This document shows, piece by piece, positions 1 to 10,575 of a stretch of 64,000 nucleotides of DNA. The notes beneath the pieces are model-generated. The model was not told the origin of the DNA. It saw only the letters and a program-made list of their open reading frames with translations, and ran no database searches. A program made the position numbers and the translations under genes. Origin of the DNA: Rikenellaceae bacterium (GTDB lineage: Bacteria > Bacteroidota > Bacteroidia > Bacteroidales > Rikenellaceae). The first letter of the stretch is position 1; every line of letters starts with the position of its first letter. The stretch covers positions 62,001 to 126,000 of the forward strand of contig SUZC01000002.1 of assembly GCA_015060165.1 (NCBI GenBank), read 5' to 3'.

Positions 1-1224
1 TTGGCTACCGTAGGCGGTAAGTTGGCTCAGGTGGTGAAGATTATGGGCGAGAACGTAACGTTGCAGGTTTTCGCAGGTACAGAGGGTTTGGCTACAAACT
101 CTGAGGTAGTGTTCCACGGCGAGGCTCCAAAGTTGCGCGTATCGGATAATTTGGCAGGTCGTTTCTTCAACGCTTATGGTGAGCCGTTGGAGGGTGGTGA
201 GCCTATCGAGGGTGAGGCACGCGAGATTGGAGGTCCTACTGTGAATCCATTCCGTCGTATTCAGCCATCGGAGTTGATTGCTACCGGTATTGCAGGTATC
301 GACCTTAATAATACAATCGTATCAGGTCAGAAGATTCCATTCTTCGCCGATCCTGACCAGCCTTACAATGCCGTTATGGCCAATGTGGCGTTGCGAGCAA
401 AGGCCGACAAAATTATCTTGGGTGGTATGGGTCTTACCAACGATGACTTCCTCTACTTTAAGCAGGTGTTCGAGAACGCAGGTGCGTTGGACCGTATCGT
501 GTCGTTTGTAAATACCACAGAGAATCCTCCCGTAGAGCGTTTGTTGGTTCCTGATATGGCCTTGACAGCAGCTGAGTATTTTGCAGTAGATAAAGGTGAG
601 AAGGTGTTGGTGCTTTTGACCGATATGACCTTGTATGCCGATGCATTGGCTATTGTGTCGAACCGTATGGATCAGATTCCTTCGAAGGACTCTATGCCTG
701 GTTCACTCTACTCGGATTTGGCAAAGATTTACGAGAAAGCCGTGCAGTTGCCTAACGGTGGTTCAATCACTATTATCGCCGTTACAACACTTTCTGGTGG
801 TGATATTACTCACGCTATTCCCGATAATACAGGTTATATCACCGAGGGTCAGCTCTTCTTGCGTAACGACTCTGATACAGGTAAGGTTATCGTAGACCCA
901 TTCCGTTCGTTGTCTCGTTTGAAGCAGCTTGTAATCGGTAAGAAGACTCGCGAGGATCATCCTCAGGTGATGAATGCCTGCGTACGTTTGTATGCCGATG
1001 CAGCCAATGCTAAGACCAAGTTGGAGAATGGTTTCGATTTGTCGGATTACGACGAGCGTGCATTGAAGTTTGCACACGACTATTCGGAGAAGTTGCTTGC
1101 AATTGATGTTAACATCGAGATCGAGCAGATGCTTGATACAGCATGGACTCTCTTTGCCGAGTATTTCTCGAAGGAGGAGGTTGCTATCAAGGCCGAATTG
1201 ATTGAAAAGTACTGGAAAGCGTAA
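1..1224 (+). CDS. atpB: V-type ATP synthase subunit B (5' end truncated by window edge)
   Basis: PFRRIQPSELIATGIAGIDLNNTIVSGQKIPFF and IEKYWKA-type C-terminus typical of V/A-ATPase B subunit; the TTG at position 1 is probably internal; followed by D, I and K subunits. Confidence 0.93.
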   Translation: MATVGGKLAQVVKIMGENVTLQVFAGTEGLATNSEVVFHGEAPKLRVSDNLAGRFFNAYGEPLEGGEPIEGEAREIGGPTVNPFRRIQPSELIATGIAGIDLNNTIVSGQKIPFFADPDQPYNAVMANVALRAKADKIILGGMGLTNDDFLYFKQVFENAGALDRIVSFVNTTENPPVERLLVPDMALTAAEYFAVDKGEKVLVLLTDMTLYADALAIVSNRMDQIPSKDSMPGSLYSDLAKIYEKAVQLPNGGSITIIAVTTLSGGDITHAIPDNTGYITEGQLFLRNDSDTGKVIVDPFRSLSRLKQLVIGKKTREDHPQVMNACVRLYADAANAKTKLENGFDLSDYDERALKFAHDYSEKLLAIDVNIEIEQMLDTAWTLFAEYFSKEEVAIKAELIEKYWKA

Positions 1225-1248
1225 ATTCTTGCCGAAAGGATAAAGATT

Positions 1249-1857
1249 ATGGCAATTAAGTTTCAATATAATAAAACTTCGCTGGGCGAGCTGGGTAAAC
1301 AGCTGAAGATGCGCCAAACGGCACTCCCTACAATTAAGAGTAAGGAGTCAGCTCTTCGCTCGGAGGTTAAGAAGGCGAAGGACACGGCACGCGACTACCG
1401 TCGTCGTCTCGATGCACTTGCAGCCGAGTACGACTATATGGCAGCTCTGTGGGGCGAGTTTGATGCCACATTACTCCGTGTGGATGATGTGATGCTCTCG
1501 ACCCAGAAGATTGCAGGTGTGCGTACTCCGGTGTTGGAGCAGGTCAGCTTCTCTGAGAAGCCTTACGACCTCTTCTCGTCGCCGGTATGGTATGCCGATG
1601 GTGTCGATTTGTTGAAGCGTCTGGCTCAGTTGGGCATCGAGTGCGAAGTATATAATCGCAAGATGGAGCTTTTGGACTATGCTCGTAGAAAGACCACCCA
1701 GAAGGTTAACCTTTATGAGAAGGTTCAAATTCCCGGCTACGAGGACGCTATCCGTAAGATTAAGCGATTTATGGAGGACGAGGAGAACCTCTCTAAATCG
1801 GCACAGAAGATTGTTAAAACTCGTCAACAACAGGCTGCGGAGGGGTCTATGCTATGA
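1249..1857 (+). CDS. atpD: V-type ATP synthase subunit D
   Basis: Coiled-coil protein with LYEKVQIPGYEDAIRKIKRFMEDEE motif; position directly after subunit B. Confidence 0.9.
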   Translation: MAIKFQYNKTSLGELGKQLKMRQTALPTIKSKESALRSEVKKAKDTARDYRRRLDALAAEYDYMAALWGEFDATLLRVDDVMLSTQKIAGVRTPVLEQVSFSEKPYDLFSSPVWYADGVDLLKRLAQLGIECEVYNRKMELLDYARRKTTQKVNLYEKVQIPGYEDAIRKIKRFMEDEENLSKSAQKIVKTRQQQAAEGSML

Positions 1858-3719
1858 TAGTAAAGATGTCACGTTACGACTTTGTGGTGCTTGCATCACA
1901 GAGTGATGATTTTGTAGCTCGTTTGCGCGAGTTGGGTTTGGTAGATGTCACTACCACTGGTTGGGAGCCTCGTGAGCAGGATCGCCAGTTGGTGAGTGAT
2001 ATTGATCACTACCGCAAGGCTGTAGATACACTTCGCGAGTTCAGCCAATCGGAGGCTATGCAGACCGATGCTGAGGCTTATGTTTCGGGTGTAGAGGCTC
2101 TTGAGGTATATAACGAGGCATCGCAGCGTAAGGCTACACTTGCTGGTGAGGCTGCCCGATTGGATAAGCTATCTGAGGAGTTGGAGCCTTGGGGCGAGTT
2201 ATCGGCAGAGTCGCGTGAGCAGTTGGCAGAGAGCGGTGTCGTGTTGCGTTATTTCACTACTCAGGCTACTACGTATGACGATAATTTTGCAGCGTGGAGC
2301 GAGCAACATACTTTGGCGGAGATTAACCGTACGGCCTCTACCGTATATTTTGTAGTTGTTGCTACGGCCGATGAGGAGATTTCGTTCGATGCTCAAGAGG
2401 TAAGAGTACCTTTGATGGACTATCGTGCAGCAAAGACTGAAGCTGATGCTAACCGTCAGCAGATCAAGGAGCTCGATTATCAGTTCTCGCGTTGTGCCGC
2501 ATCGTTGGATGCTATCGAGGCAGAGCTTGCGGCTCTTACTTGTCAGTTGCAGAATGTTAAGATTCGCGGTACGGCTCAGGAGGCTGCCGATGGAGAGTTG
2601 GTAGTTATGGAGGGATGGGCTGAGGCTGATAAGTCGACCGAGGTCGATAAATTGCTCGATGAGTATCCCGATGTAATCTATTTGAAGAGTAATCCTACGG
2701 AGGCGGATGATACTCCGGTTAAGTTGAAGAACAACCGCTTTGCGCGATTGTTTGAACTTATCGGAGGTATGTATGCATTGCCAAAGTATGGCACTTTGGA
2801 TTTGACCCCATTCTTTGCTCCGTTCTATATGTTGTTCTTTGCAATCTGCTTGAACGATGCTGGATATGGTGCAATTCTATTCTCGTTTGGAGTAGCTCTC
2901 TTTTTGAAGGGAGGACAGGCTATGCGTCAGGCCTCGATGCTTACTATGATTTGCGGAGGTGCGACCACGCTGTTCGGCCTTTATACCGGTTCTTTGTTTG
3001 GACTTAGTATCCCCGATATGTTGGGATATGAGAGTATCGCCGAGTCGCCGTTCCTTGATTTCCAGAATGACTTCTTCTCGCTGGCTTTGGCGCTGGGAGT
3101 TGTTCAGATATTGTTTGGTATGCTGCTTAATATCTGCTTCAAGGCTCGATATTTCGGCATCACATCGGTATTTGCTCAGTTGGGTTGGTTTATCGTGTTG
3201 CTGTCGGCTTGCCTGGCAGGCGGTCTGCAAATGATTAACCCAAATTGGGTTATTCCAGGCTTTACAACCTCTTCACCTGCGTTCTATGTGGCATTGGGTG
3301 TGGGAGCAGTATTGATGTTGTTCCTAAGCGATGTGAAGCGCAATCCGCTTATTAATTTTGCGGGAGGCTTGTGGGATACCTATAATAATGTAACAGGATT
3401 GCTTAGCGATGTACTCTCTTATATCCGTTTGTTTGCAATTGGATTGTCGGGAGGTGTGTTGGCGCAAGTGTTTAATTCTCTGGCATTGGGTCTTACGGGC
3501 TTGGATAGCGGAATTGGTGAATTCGGAGTGGGAACCATCTTCCAGTTTTTGGGTGCTACTGCAATTTTGCTTGTAGGTCACGGAATCAACCTCTTTATGT
3601 CGTCGATTTCATCGTTCGTTCACCCTATGCGACTCACCTTTGTGGAGTTCTATAAAAATGCAGGCTTCGAGATGGGAACTCGCTCTTTCGAGCCTTTGAC
3701 AAATAATGATAAGAAATAA
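1854..3719 (+). CDS. V-type ATP synthase subunit I
   Basis: N-terminal coiled-coil then multi-TM C-terminus with FAIGLSGGVLAQVFN and HPMRLTFVEFYKNAGFE motifs; overlaps the D subunit stop. Confidence 0.93.
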   Translation: MIVKMSRYDFVVLASQSDDFVARLRELGLVDVTTTGWEPREQDRQLVSDIDHYRKAVDTLREFSQSEAMQTDAEAYVSGVEALEVYNEASQRKATLAGEAARLDKLSEELEPWGELSAESREQLAESGVVLRYFTTQATTYDDNFAAWSEQHTLAEINRTASTVYFVVVATADEEISFDAQEVRVPLMDYRAAKTEADANRQQIKELDYQFSRCAASLDAIEAELAALTCQLQNVKIRGTAQEAADGELVVMEGWAEADKSTEVDKLLDEYPDVIYLKSNPTEADDTPVKLKNNRFARLFELIGGMYALPKYGTLDLTPFFAPFYMLFFAICLNDAGYGAILFSFGVALFLKGGQAMRQASMLTMICGGATTLFGLYTGSLFGLSIPDMLGYESIAESPFLDFQNDFFSLALALGVVQILFGMLLNICFKARYFGITSVFAQLGWFIVLLSACLAGGLQMINPNWVIPGFTTSSPAFYVALGVGAVLMLFLSDVKRNPLINFAGGLWDTYNNVTGLLSDVLSYIRLFAIGLSGGVLAQVFNSLALGLTGLDSGIGEFGVGTIFQFLGATAILLVGHGINLFMSSISSFVHPMRLTFVEFYKNAGFEMGTRSFEPLTNNDKK

Positions 3720-3732
3720 TAAACAATAGTAA

Positions 3733-4212
<480 letters not shown>

Positions 4213-4238
4213 TCGAGAGTACGAAACATTTTCGATAG

Positions 4239-4267
4239 AAAAAGGTCACCCGTGGGTGGCCTTTTTT
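4239..4267 (+). terminator. Intrinsic terminator after the V-ATPase operon
   Basis: AAAAGGtCACCC-gtg-GGGTGGCCTTTTTT hairpin plus T-tract. Confidence 0.85.
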
Positions 4268-4372
4268 GTTATATAATGGTAAACTCTCTGTCAGAGGAGT
4301 TATTCTTCGGGATTATGATGAGCGATGTTTGCAGAAAAATCATTATATTTGTTTCCAAATATACTTTTTGGA

Positions 4373-5161
4373 ATGAAGAATTTTTTATTGACTTTGATTT
4401 TGTCGGCTGCGGTGGCCGCTTGTGGCTCGCAGACTAATAATAAGCCGCTTACTCCGACGGTGGTTGAGCCGGTGCAATATGTCTATAAAGTGAAGGCTGT
4501 GTATCCTCATTTGACAAGTAGCTATACTCAGGGCTTGCAATTTGTCGATGGTGAGTTGTGGGAGGGTACTGGCGAGTGGGGTCGTTCGGTATTGCAAAAG
4601 GTCGATTTGGAGAGTGGCAAGGCCGAGGTGCTGGCCCGTTTGCCCAAACGTGAGTTTGGAGAGGGTATTACTGTATTGAAAGATAGAGTATATCAGCTCA
4701 CGTGGACCAACAATACGGCCCATGTCTACGACCTTGAAGGAAACCTTATCAAGGATGTGCGCTACCCTGGAGAAGGATGGGGACTCACGACCGATGGCGA
4801 GAAATTATATATGTCGGATGGCTCGGAGAAGATCTATCGTATCAACCCCGACGATTTTAAGCGAGAGGCAACCATAGCTGTTACGATGCGTGGCGAGCCT
4901 GTGGAGTTTCTCAATGAATTGGAGTGGATCGATGGTAAGATTTGGGCGAATGTATACACCTCGGATTATGTTGTAATCATCGACCCGAAGAGTGGCGTTG
5001 TTGAGGGGGTAATTGATTTCCGCGGTTTGCTCAAGAAAGAGGATATCAAGGACGAGACAGATGTCTTCAATGGAATTGCATACGATGCCGCAACGAAGCG
5101 GATATTCGTCACCGGAAAATTGTGGAACAAACTCTTCGAGGTGGAGATTATAAAACGATAG
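4373..5161 (+). CDS. Glutaminyl-peptide cyclotransferase (glutamine cyclotransferase family), lipoprotein
   Basis: Lipobox-like LILSAAVAACGS; TQGLQF...LWEGTGEWGRS, LTWTNN, GWGLTTDGEKLYMSDGS and LNELEWIDGKIWANVY motifs. Start chosen at MKNFLL rather than ORF-track 4325; TATATTTG -7 box at 4344-4351. Confidence 0.87.
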   Translation: MKNFLLTLILSAAVAACGSQTNNKPLTPTVVEPVQYVYKVKAVYPHLTSSYTQGLQFVDGELWEGTGEWGRSVLQKVDLESGKAEVLARLPKREFGEGITVLKDRVYQLTWTNNTAHVYDLEGNLIKDVRYPGEGWGLTTDGEKLYMSDGSEKIYRINPDDFKREATIAVTMRGEPVEFLNELEWIDGKIWANVYTSDYVVIIDPKSGVVEGVIDFRGLLKKEDIKDETDVFNGIAYDAATKRIFVTGKLWNKLFEVEIIKR

Positions 5162-5166
5162 CAGAT

Positions 5167-6051
5167 ATGGATTTGATTCGTTCTATGGTTAAAGGTATTC
5201 TTACGCTCGATGGAGCTATGGGTACGCAGCTTTTAGCTCAGGGTAAAAGTGGTTGTTTGGAGCTACTCAACGTTGAGGAGCCTGCGATTGTTGCGGCTTT
5301 GCACGATGAGTATCTTGAGGCAGGAGCTGATATAATCTCTACCAACACCACCTGCGTCGATGCTTTGTCGCTTAGCCAGTACGGATTGCAGGAGCGTTCT
5401 TATGAATTGGCTTTGTCAGGTGCAAAGATTGCGCGTGCTGCGGCCGACAGATTCTCTACAACTGAGAATCCTCGATATGTGGCAGGTGCTGTTGGCCCAA
5501 CTACAAGAAATATTTCGTTGGCAAATGATACTACTCCAGAAGAGCTTGCGCAGGCTTATTCGACCGTAATAAAAGCTCTGATTGATGGAGGTGTGGATAT
5601 GTTGCTTATCGAGACTGCAATGGATCCGCAGAATGTGAAGGTTGCAATCGAGCAGGCGCGTTTGCTGAGTGCAGATATGCCGATTGTGGTCTCTGCTGTT
5701 TTGTCGAGGATTGAAGGTCGAGTGGCGAGCGGTGCTACAATTGCAAAATTTTTGGAGGATATCCCGATGACAGAGGTCACGGCCGTAGGATTTAATTGTA
5801 GCGATGGTGTCAGAGCGATGGCTGGTTCTTTGAAGATTTTGGCTGCGGAGTGTCGAAAGCCTATTATTGCATATCCATCTGCGGGCCGGGAGAAGCTAGC
5901 CGCGAATCGTTTTGCAAAGGAGCTGGAACCATTGTGTAGAGCAGGGTTGATAAATATTGTTGGCGGTTGTTGTGGTACAACCCCTGAGCACATCAAGGCT
6001 GTGGCTAAGGTAGCCAGGCGTTGGCGTCCGCGTAAGTTTGAAAACAAATAA
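5167..6051 (+). CDS. Homocysteine S-methyltransferase family protein (stand-alone MetH N-terminal-type domain)
   Basis: LDGAMGTQLLAQG, GADIISTNT, GAVGPTTRN, GFNCSDG and NIVGGCCGTTPEHIKA motifs. Start 5167 preferred over 5122, which overlaps the upstream CDS. Confidence 0.88.
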   Translation: MDLIRSMVKGILTLDGAMGTQLLAQGKSGCLELLNVEEPAIVAALHDEYLEAGADIISTNTTCVDALSLSQYGLQERSYELALSGAKIARAAADRFSTTENPRYVAGAVGPTTRNISLANDTTPEELAQAYSTVIKALIDGGVDMLLIETAMDPQNVKVAIEQARLLSADMPIVVSAVLSRIEGRVASGATIAKFLEDIPMTEVTAVGFNCSDGVRAMAGSLKILAAECRKPIIAYPSAGREKLAANRFAKELEPLCRAGLINIVGGCCGTTPEHIKAVAKVARRWRPRKFENK

Positions 6052-6061
6052 AACAGATATT

Positions 6062-7168
6062 ATGGATACCAAGGAGTTTCGTCGTCAATTGCATCGACAT
6101 CCCGAATTATCATTCGAGGAGCATCAAACGGCTCGATTTATTTCAGAGCGATTGTCGGAGTTGGGTATCGAATTTTACCCTATTGCCCAAACTGGTATTT
6201 TGGCTCGTGTGGAGGGGCGTCGTGGTAATCTCAAACGATGTGTAGTGTTGCGTGCCGAGATCGATGCTCTGCCTATCAGCGAACTTACCAACGTAGATTG
6301 GTCATCGGAGCAAGATGGTGTGATGCACGCGTGTGGCCACGATTGTCACGCAGCGGTGCTGTATGGTGTATTGAAACGATTGCATCTGAATCGAGACTTC
6401 GAGGGTACAGTCTTAGCTCTGTTCCAGCCCGCGGAGGAGTTCTGTGCCGGGGGAGCGTCAAAAGTGTTGAGCGAACAGCCGTTCAAAGATTATGATGTGG
6501 TAGCTGTGATTGGCCAGCATGTGGATTCTGCATTGGATGTTGGCGAAATCGGATTCTGCCCAGGCAAATTTATGGCATCAACCGATGAACTGAAATTTGT
6601 AATCAAGGGTGTTGGTGGAGGTGCTGCCATGAGAAACCAGATGAAAGACCCCGTGGTGGCAATGGCCGATTTGATTATGCGCCTGAATATGCTCAACAGT
6701 GATGTGTGCCTGATGTCAGTGGGAAAGGTCGAGGCCAATGGTACGGCCAATTATGTTCCCGATAAGTGTAGCTGCGAGGGTACCATGCGTGCATTCAACG
6801 AAGGACTGAGAGCGAGGATCAAAGATATGATTAATCATATAACTCAGGAGATAGAGTATAAATACGATGTTGAGGTCGAGTTTTGTGTTCGGGAGGGCAA
6901 TCCATGCTTGGAGAACGATACTCAACTGTCGTATGAGGCGATGCTTTTGGCCGATAGCTGTGGCTATAAAGTGCGCGATTTGGAGATGTCTCCTGTAACC
7001 GACGATTTCAGTTTTTATAGCCAGCAATACCCTGCACTATTCTATTCACTAGGCGTGGGCGCAAAGTCGGGACGCAGGCATACAGCTATGTTCCTGCCTG
7101 ATGAGCGTGCATTGGAGGTAGGCGAGGAATTTATGTGGCAATTAGCGTTAAGTATTTTGAACAAATAG
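6062..7168 (+). CDS. M20 family amidohydrolase/peptidase
   Basis: RRQLHRHPELSFEEHQTARF, MHACGHDCH, FQPAEE motifs. Confidence 0.9.
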   Translation: MDTKEFRRQLHRHPELSFEEHQTARFISERLSELGIEFYPIAQTGILARVEGRRGNLKRCVVLRAEIDALPISELTNVDWSSEQDGVMHACGHDCHAAVLYGVLKRLHLNRDFEGTVLALFQPAEEFCAGGASKVLSEQPFKDYDVVAVIGQHVDSALDVGEIGFCPGKFMASTDELKFVIKGVGGGAAMRNQMKDPVVAMADLIMRLNMLNSDVCLMSVGKVEANGTANYVPDKCSCEGTMRAFNEGLRARIKDMINHITQEIEYKYDVEVEFCVREGNPCLENDTQLSYEAMLLADSCGYKVRDLEMSPVTDDFSFYSQQYPALFYSLGVGAKSGRRHTAMFLPDERALEVGEEFMWQLALSILNK

Positions 7169-7178
7169 GAGGGTCAAA

Positions 7179-9365
7179 ATGAGAGAGTCAAGAAAAAAGG
7201 GTTCGCGTCGCGATGGAGCGTTGCGGACAGATACACGAAGTGTCCGTTCGGCATTTGTTGTGAATATGTTTCGTGAATTTCCCGATAGGGTGTTCTCGTT
7301 GAAACAACTCTCGTCGGCATCGGGAGGTAATACTCGCGAGGGCCGTTATATTGTGCGTGATATAGTTGAAGCACTTGTCGCTGAGGGTGTGGTTGATTGT
7401 CACGGTCGTGATAAGTATCAACTTTCGATGGCGCAATTGCCGCGTTACGAGGGTGTGGTCGATATGATAGGCTCTGGAGCTGCATATGTCAAGGTGGAGG
7501 AACTGGAGACCGATATATATGTCAACCAGCGGAATATGAATTTTGCTTTGGATGGTGATAAGGTAGAGGTTGTCTTGCAGCGTCAGGCTCATCGTGAGGG
7601 TGATCACCCCGAGGGTGTGGTTGCCTCGATTCTGGAGAGAAGCAAACGCCAATATGTTGGAGTTGCCGAGGTTAGTCGTGCTGCGATATTTGTGCGATCG
7701 GATTCGCGAAAGCTGCCATTCGATATATTCTTTCCGCGTAAGGAGTATCCCAAGGTGAATGATGGTGATAAAGTTGTGTTTCATATCACAGATTGGCGAC
7801 CGGGTGATAAATCCCCACGAGGTGTGATTGTCGATGTGTTGGGTCGCGCAGGCGATAACGACACCGAGATGCATGCAATTATGGCCGAGTTTGATTTGCC
7901 ATATAAATTTGAACAGGAGATTCTGGATGCTGCATCATCGATAGATGGAACTATTACCCAGCAGGATTATGCCGAGCGTCGTGATTTTCGTGATGTTACC
8001 ACTTTTACCATCGACCCTGCCGATGCAAAGGATTTCGACGATGCATTGTCGATAAGAAAGATTGAGGATGGAATATGGGAGGTCGGAGTGCATATTGCCG
8101 ATGTGACACACTATATCCGCCCTGAATCGGTTCTTGATTGTGAGGCTCGTGATCGAGGTACATCGGTATATCTGGTTGATAGAACAGTGCCTATGTTACC
8201 CGAAAGATTGTGCAATGAGCTATGCTCGCTGCGTCCTAATGAGGAGAAATTGTGTTTCTCGGCGGTCTTCAATCTTAACGAGGATGGCGATGTTTTAAGT
8301 GAGTGGTTTGGTCGTACGGTAATCTATTCTGACCGCCGCTTTACATATGCTGAGGCGCAAGCCCGCATAGAAACAGGTGTGGGCGATTATGCTGAGGAGA
8401 TAGGTGTGATGAACCGTATGGCGCAGACTATGCGTCAGCGCCGATTCAAAGCCGGTGCTGTGAGCTTCGAGCGTGCTGAGTTTAAGTTCATTCTTGATGA
8501 GAATGGAAAGCCGCTCGGCGTGTACACTAAGGAGCAGAAGGAGTCCAATCAGCTTATTGAGGAGTTTATGCTTTTGGCCAACCGCCGTGTGGCCGAGTTC
8601 TGTACGTATCGCGTAGAGGGTAACCGTAAGGTGCCCCGTTCGATGGTGTATCGTGTACACGATGAGCCTAATGAGGAGAAGTTGACCCGTTTCCGCGACT
8701 TTGTCCTCAAGTTTGGTTATCAGTTCCGAGCATCGAAGGGCCGAGCAATTGCCAAGGCGTTGAATAAATTGGTTTCGGAGGTTAGAGGCCGAGCCGAGGA
8801 GAATGCTATTCAATCGCTGGCTGTGAGAAGTATGTCGAAGGCGTTATATACGACCGACAACATTGGCCACTATGGTTTGGCGTTTAAGTACTATACCCAT
8901 TTCACTTCGCCCATTCGTCGATATCCTGATATGATGGTGCATAGATTGTTGGCTCGCTATCTGGAAAATGGAAAGTCGGCCGATAAGCAGCGTTTGGAGT
9001 CGCAGTGTGTATATGCTTCGGAACGAGAGATTGTGGCTGCTGATGCCGAGCGTGCCTCTATCAAATATAAGATGGTGGAGTTTATGCAGGATAAGATTGG
9101 CCAAATGTTCAAGGGGCACGTTTCGGGTATGAGCGAGTGGGGTATATATGTTGAGTTGGAGGATACCCACATCGAGGGTATGGCCTATTTGCGCGATATC
9201 GAGGGCGATTATTATGCCTACGATGATGCCCGTTTCGAGGTTGTAGGTCGTGCTTCGGGTCGTAGAATTGCTTTTGGCGACGAGGTATGGATTCGCGTTA
9301 AGGGCGTGGATTTGCGTCGCCGCACACTCGATTTTGAACTTATTGTGGGAAATAAATTGCGATAG
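7179..9365 (+). CDS. rnr: Ribonuclease R
   Basis: RNB catalytic motif TIDPADAKDFDDALS, AHYTHFTSPIRRYPD-like YYTHFTSPIRRYPDMMVHR, C-terminal S1 domain. Confidence 0.95.
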   Translation: MRESRKKGSRRDGALRTDTRSVRSAFVVNMFREFPDRVFSLKQLSSASGGNTREGRYIVRDIVEALVAEGVVDCHGRDKYQLSMAQLPRYEGVVDMIGSGAAYVKVEELETDIYVNQRNMNFALDGDKVEVVLQRQAHREGDHPEGVVASILERSKRQYVGVAEVSRAAIFVRSDSRKLPFDIFFPRKEYPKVNDGDKVVFHITDWRPGDKSPRGVIVDVLGRAGDNDTEMHAIMAEFDLPYKFEQEILDAASSIDGTITQQDYAERRDFRDVTTFTIDPADAKDFDDALSIRKIEDGIWEVGVHIADVTHYIRPESVLDCEARDRGTSVYLVDRTVPMLPERLCNELCSLRPNEEKLCFSAVFNLNEDGDVLSEWFGRTVIYSDRRFTYAEAQARIETGVGDYAEEIGVMNRMAQTMRQRRFKAGAVSFERAEFKFILDENGKPLGVYTKEQKESNQLIEEFMLLANRRVAEFCTYRVEGNRKVPRSMVYRVHDEPNEEKLTRFRDFVLKFGYQFRASKGRAIAKALNKLVSEVRGRAEENAIQSLAVRSMSKALYTTDNIGHYGLAFKYYTHFTSPIRRYPDMMVHRLLARYLENGKSADKQRLESQCVYASEREIVAADAERASIKYKMVEFMQDKIGQMFKGHVSGMSEWGIYVELEDTHIEGMAYLRDIEGDYYAYDDARFEVVGRASGRRIAFGDEVWIRVKGVDLRRRTLDFELIVGNKLR

Positions 9366-10465
9366 TGTCGATGGGTATGCGTAAAGAGGAGATATTCTCG
9401 AAGGTCCTTAATCGGGCTTCGTTGTCGGCTGATGAAGCTTATTGGTTGTGGGAACAGGCTCCGTTGGAAGAGCTTGCTAGTGTGGCCGACGAGGTTCGAA
9501 GAAGAGTTGTCCCCGATCCTAATGTTGTGACGTGGCAGATAGACCGTAATGTGAATATTACGAATGTATGCATCTCTGGGTGTAAATTCTGTAATTTCCA
9601 TTGTAAACCGCATCAGACTGAAAAGGCATACATTACCACCATCGAGGAGTATATCCCCAAAATTGAGCGAATGTTGGAGTTGGGTGGCGACCAACTGCTA
9701 TTGCAGGGTGGAATGCACCCCAAATTGGGTATAGAGTTTTATGAGGAGTTGTTCCGCGAGCTGAGACGACTCTTCCCACAGGTGCGTTTGCACGCTCTTG
9801 GAGCTCCGGAGGTGGCCCATATTGCGCGATTGAGCAAGCTCTCTTTTCGTCAGACATTAGAGCGACTTGTTGCTGCGGGCTTGGATTCGCTGCCGGGAGC
9901 TGGCGCTGAGATTTTGTGTGATGATGTGCGACGAAAGATATCTCCCGCCAAGCCAGATGTGCAGGCGTGGCTCGATGTGATGCACGAGGCGCACTTGATG
10001 AATCTGCCAACATCGGCAACTATGATGTATGGCCATATTGAAACTCCACGCCAAAGAATAGATCACCTTCTTACGATTCGCGATTTGCAGGCTCGTTGCC
10101 CCGAAGGTAATTGGGGTTTTATAGCCTTTATTCCCTGGATCTTCCGCTCGATGGGTACCCGTCTGGAGCAAGAGGGTGTGGTGTCACACTTCTCGCCGCT
10201 GGAGTATGTGCGCCTTATAGCCGTCAGTCGATTGATTCTTAATAATATCGACAATATTCAGGCCTCGTGGCTAACGGTGGGAAAATCTACTGCGCAGGTG
10301 ACACTTCACGCCGGAGCCAACGATATGGGTTCAATTATGATTGAGGAGAATGTGGTGTCGAGTGCAGGAGCTCATAACGAATTTGATGCTGAGGGCATCC
10401 AACGAGCCATCCGTGAGGCTGGTTTTGAGCCTCGTTTGCGTGATCAGCTGTATCGTTTGCGTTAA
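9365..10465 (+). CDS. mqnC: Dehypoxanthine futalosine cyclase-like radical SAM enzyme (MqnC/CofH superfamily)
   Basis: NVNITNVCISGCKFCNF (CxxxCxxC), GLDSLPGAGAEIL, ISPAKPDVQAWLDVM and TSATMMYGHIETPRQRIDHL motifs match MqnC rather than MqnE. Confidence 0.82.
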   Translation: MSMGMRKEEIFSKVLNRASLSADEAYWLWEQAPLEELASVADEVRRRVVPDPNVVTWQIDRNVNITNVCISGCKFCNFHCKPHQTEKAYITTIEEYIPKIERMLELGGDQLLLQGGMHPKLGIEFYEELFRELRRLFPQVRLHALGAPEVAHIARLSKLSFRQTLERLVAAGLDSLPGAGAEILCDDVRRKISPAKPDVQAWLDVMHEAHLMNLPTSATMMYGHIETPRQRIDHLLTIRDLQARCPEGNWGFIAFIPWIFRSMGTRLEQEGVVSHFSPLEYVRLIAVSRLILNNIDNIQASWLTVGKSTAQVTLHAGANDMGSIMIEENVVSSAGAHNEFDAEGIQRAIREAGFEPRLRDQLYRLR

Positions 10466-10513
10466 ATCTGTAATAAAAAACGAGATAAGGGGTATTAATT
10501 AATTAAAATTAAT

Positions 10514-10521
10514 TACCTTTG
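10514..10521 (+). promoter_or_regulatory. Bacteroidetes-type -7 box for tig
   Basis: TACCTTTG (TAnnTTTG) about 55 nt upstream of the tig start. Confidence 0.6.
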
Positions 10522-10575
10522 CACTCCGAAAATGGCTCAATAGGAATAAACGAGATAAAATTATATAGACAGATT

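Noticed and set aside
763-1317. 184-aa minus-strand ORF antisense to V-ATPase B
   Set aside because: Shadow ORF spanning the B/D gene junction.
4252-4437. 61-aa plus-strand ORF after the V-ATPase terminator
   Set aside because: Starts in the terminator hairpin and overlaps the cyclotransferase lipoprotein out of frame.
7188-7874. 228-aa minus-strand ORF antisense to rnr
   Set aside because: Opposite RNase R; composition typical of antisense translation.
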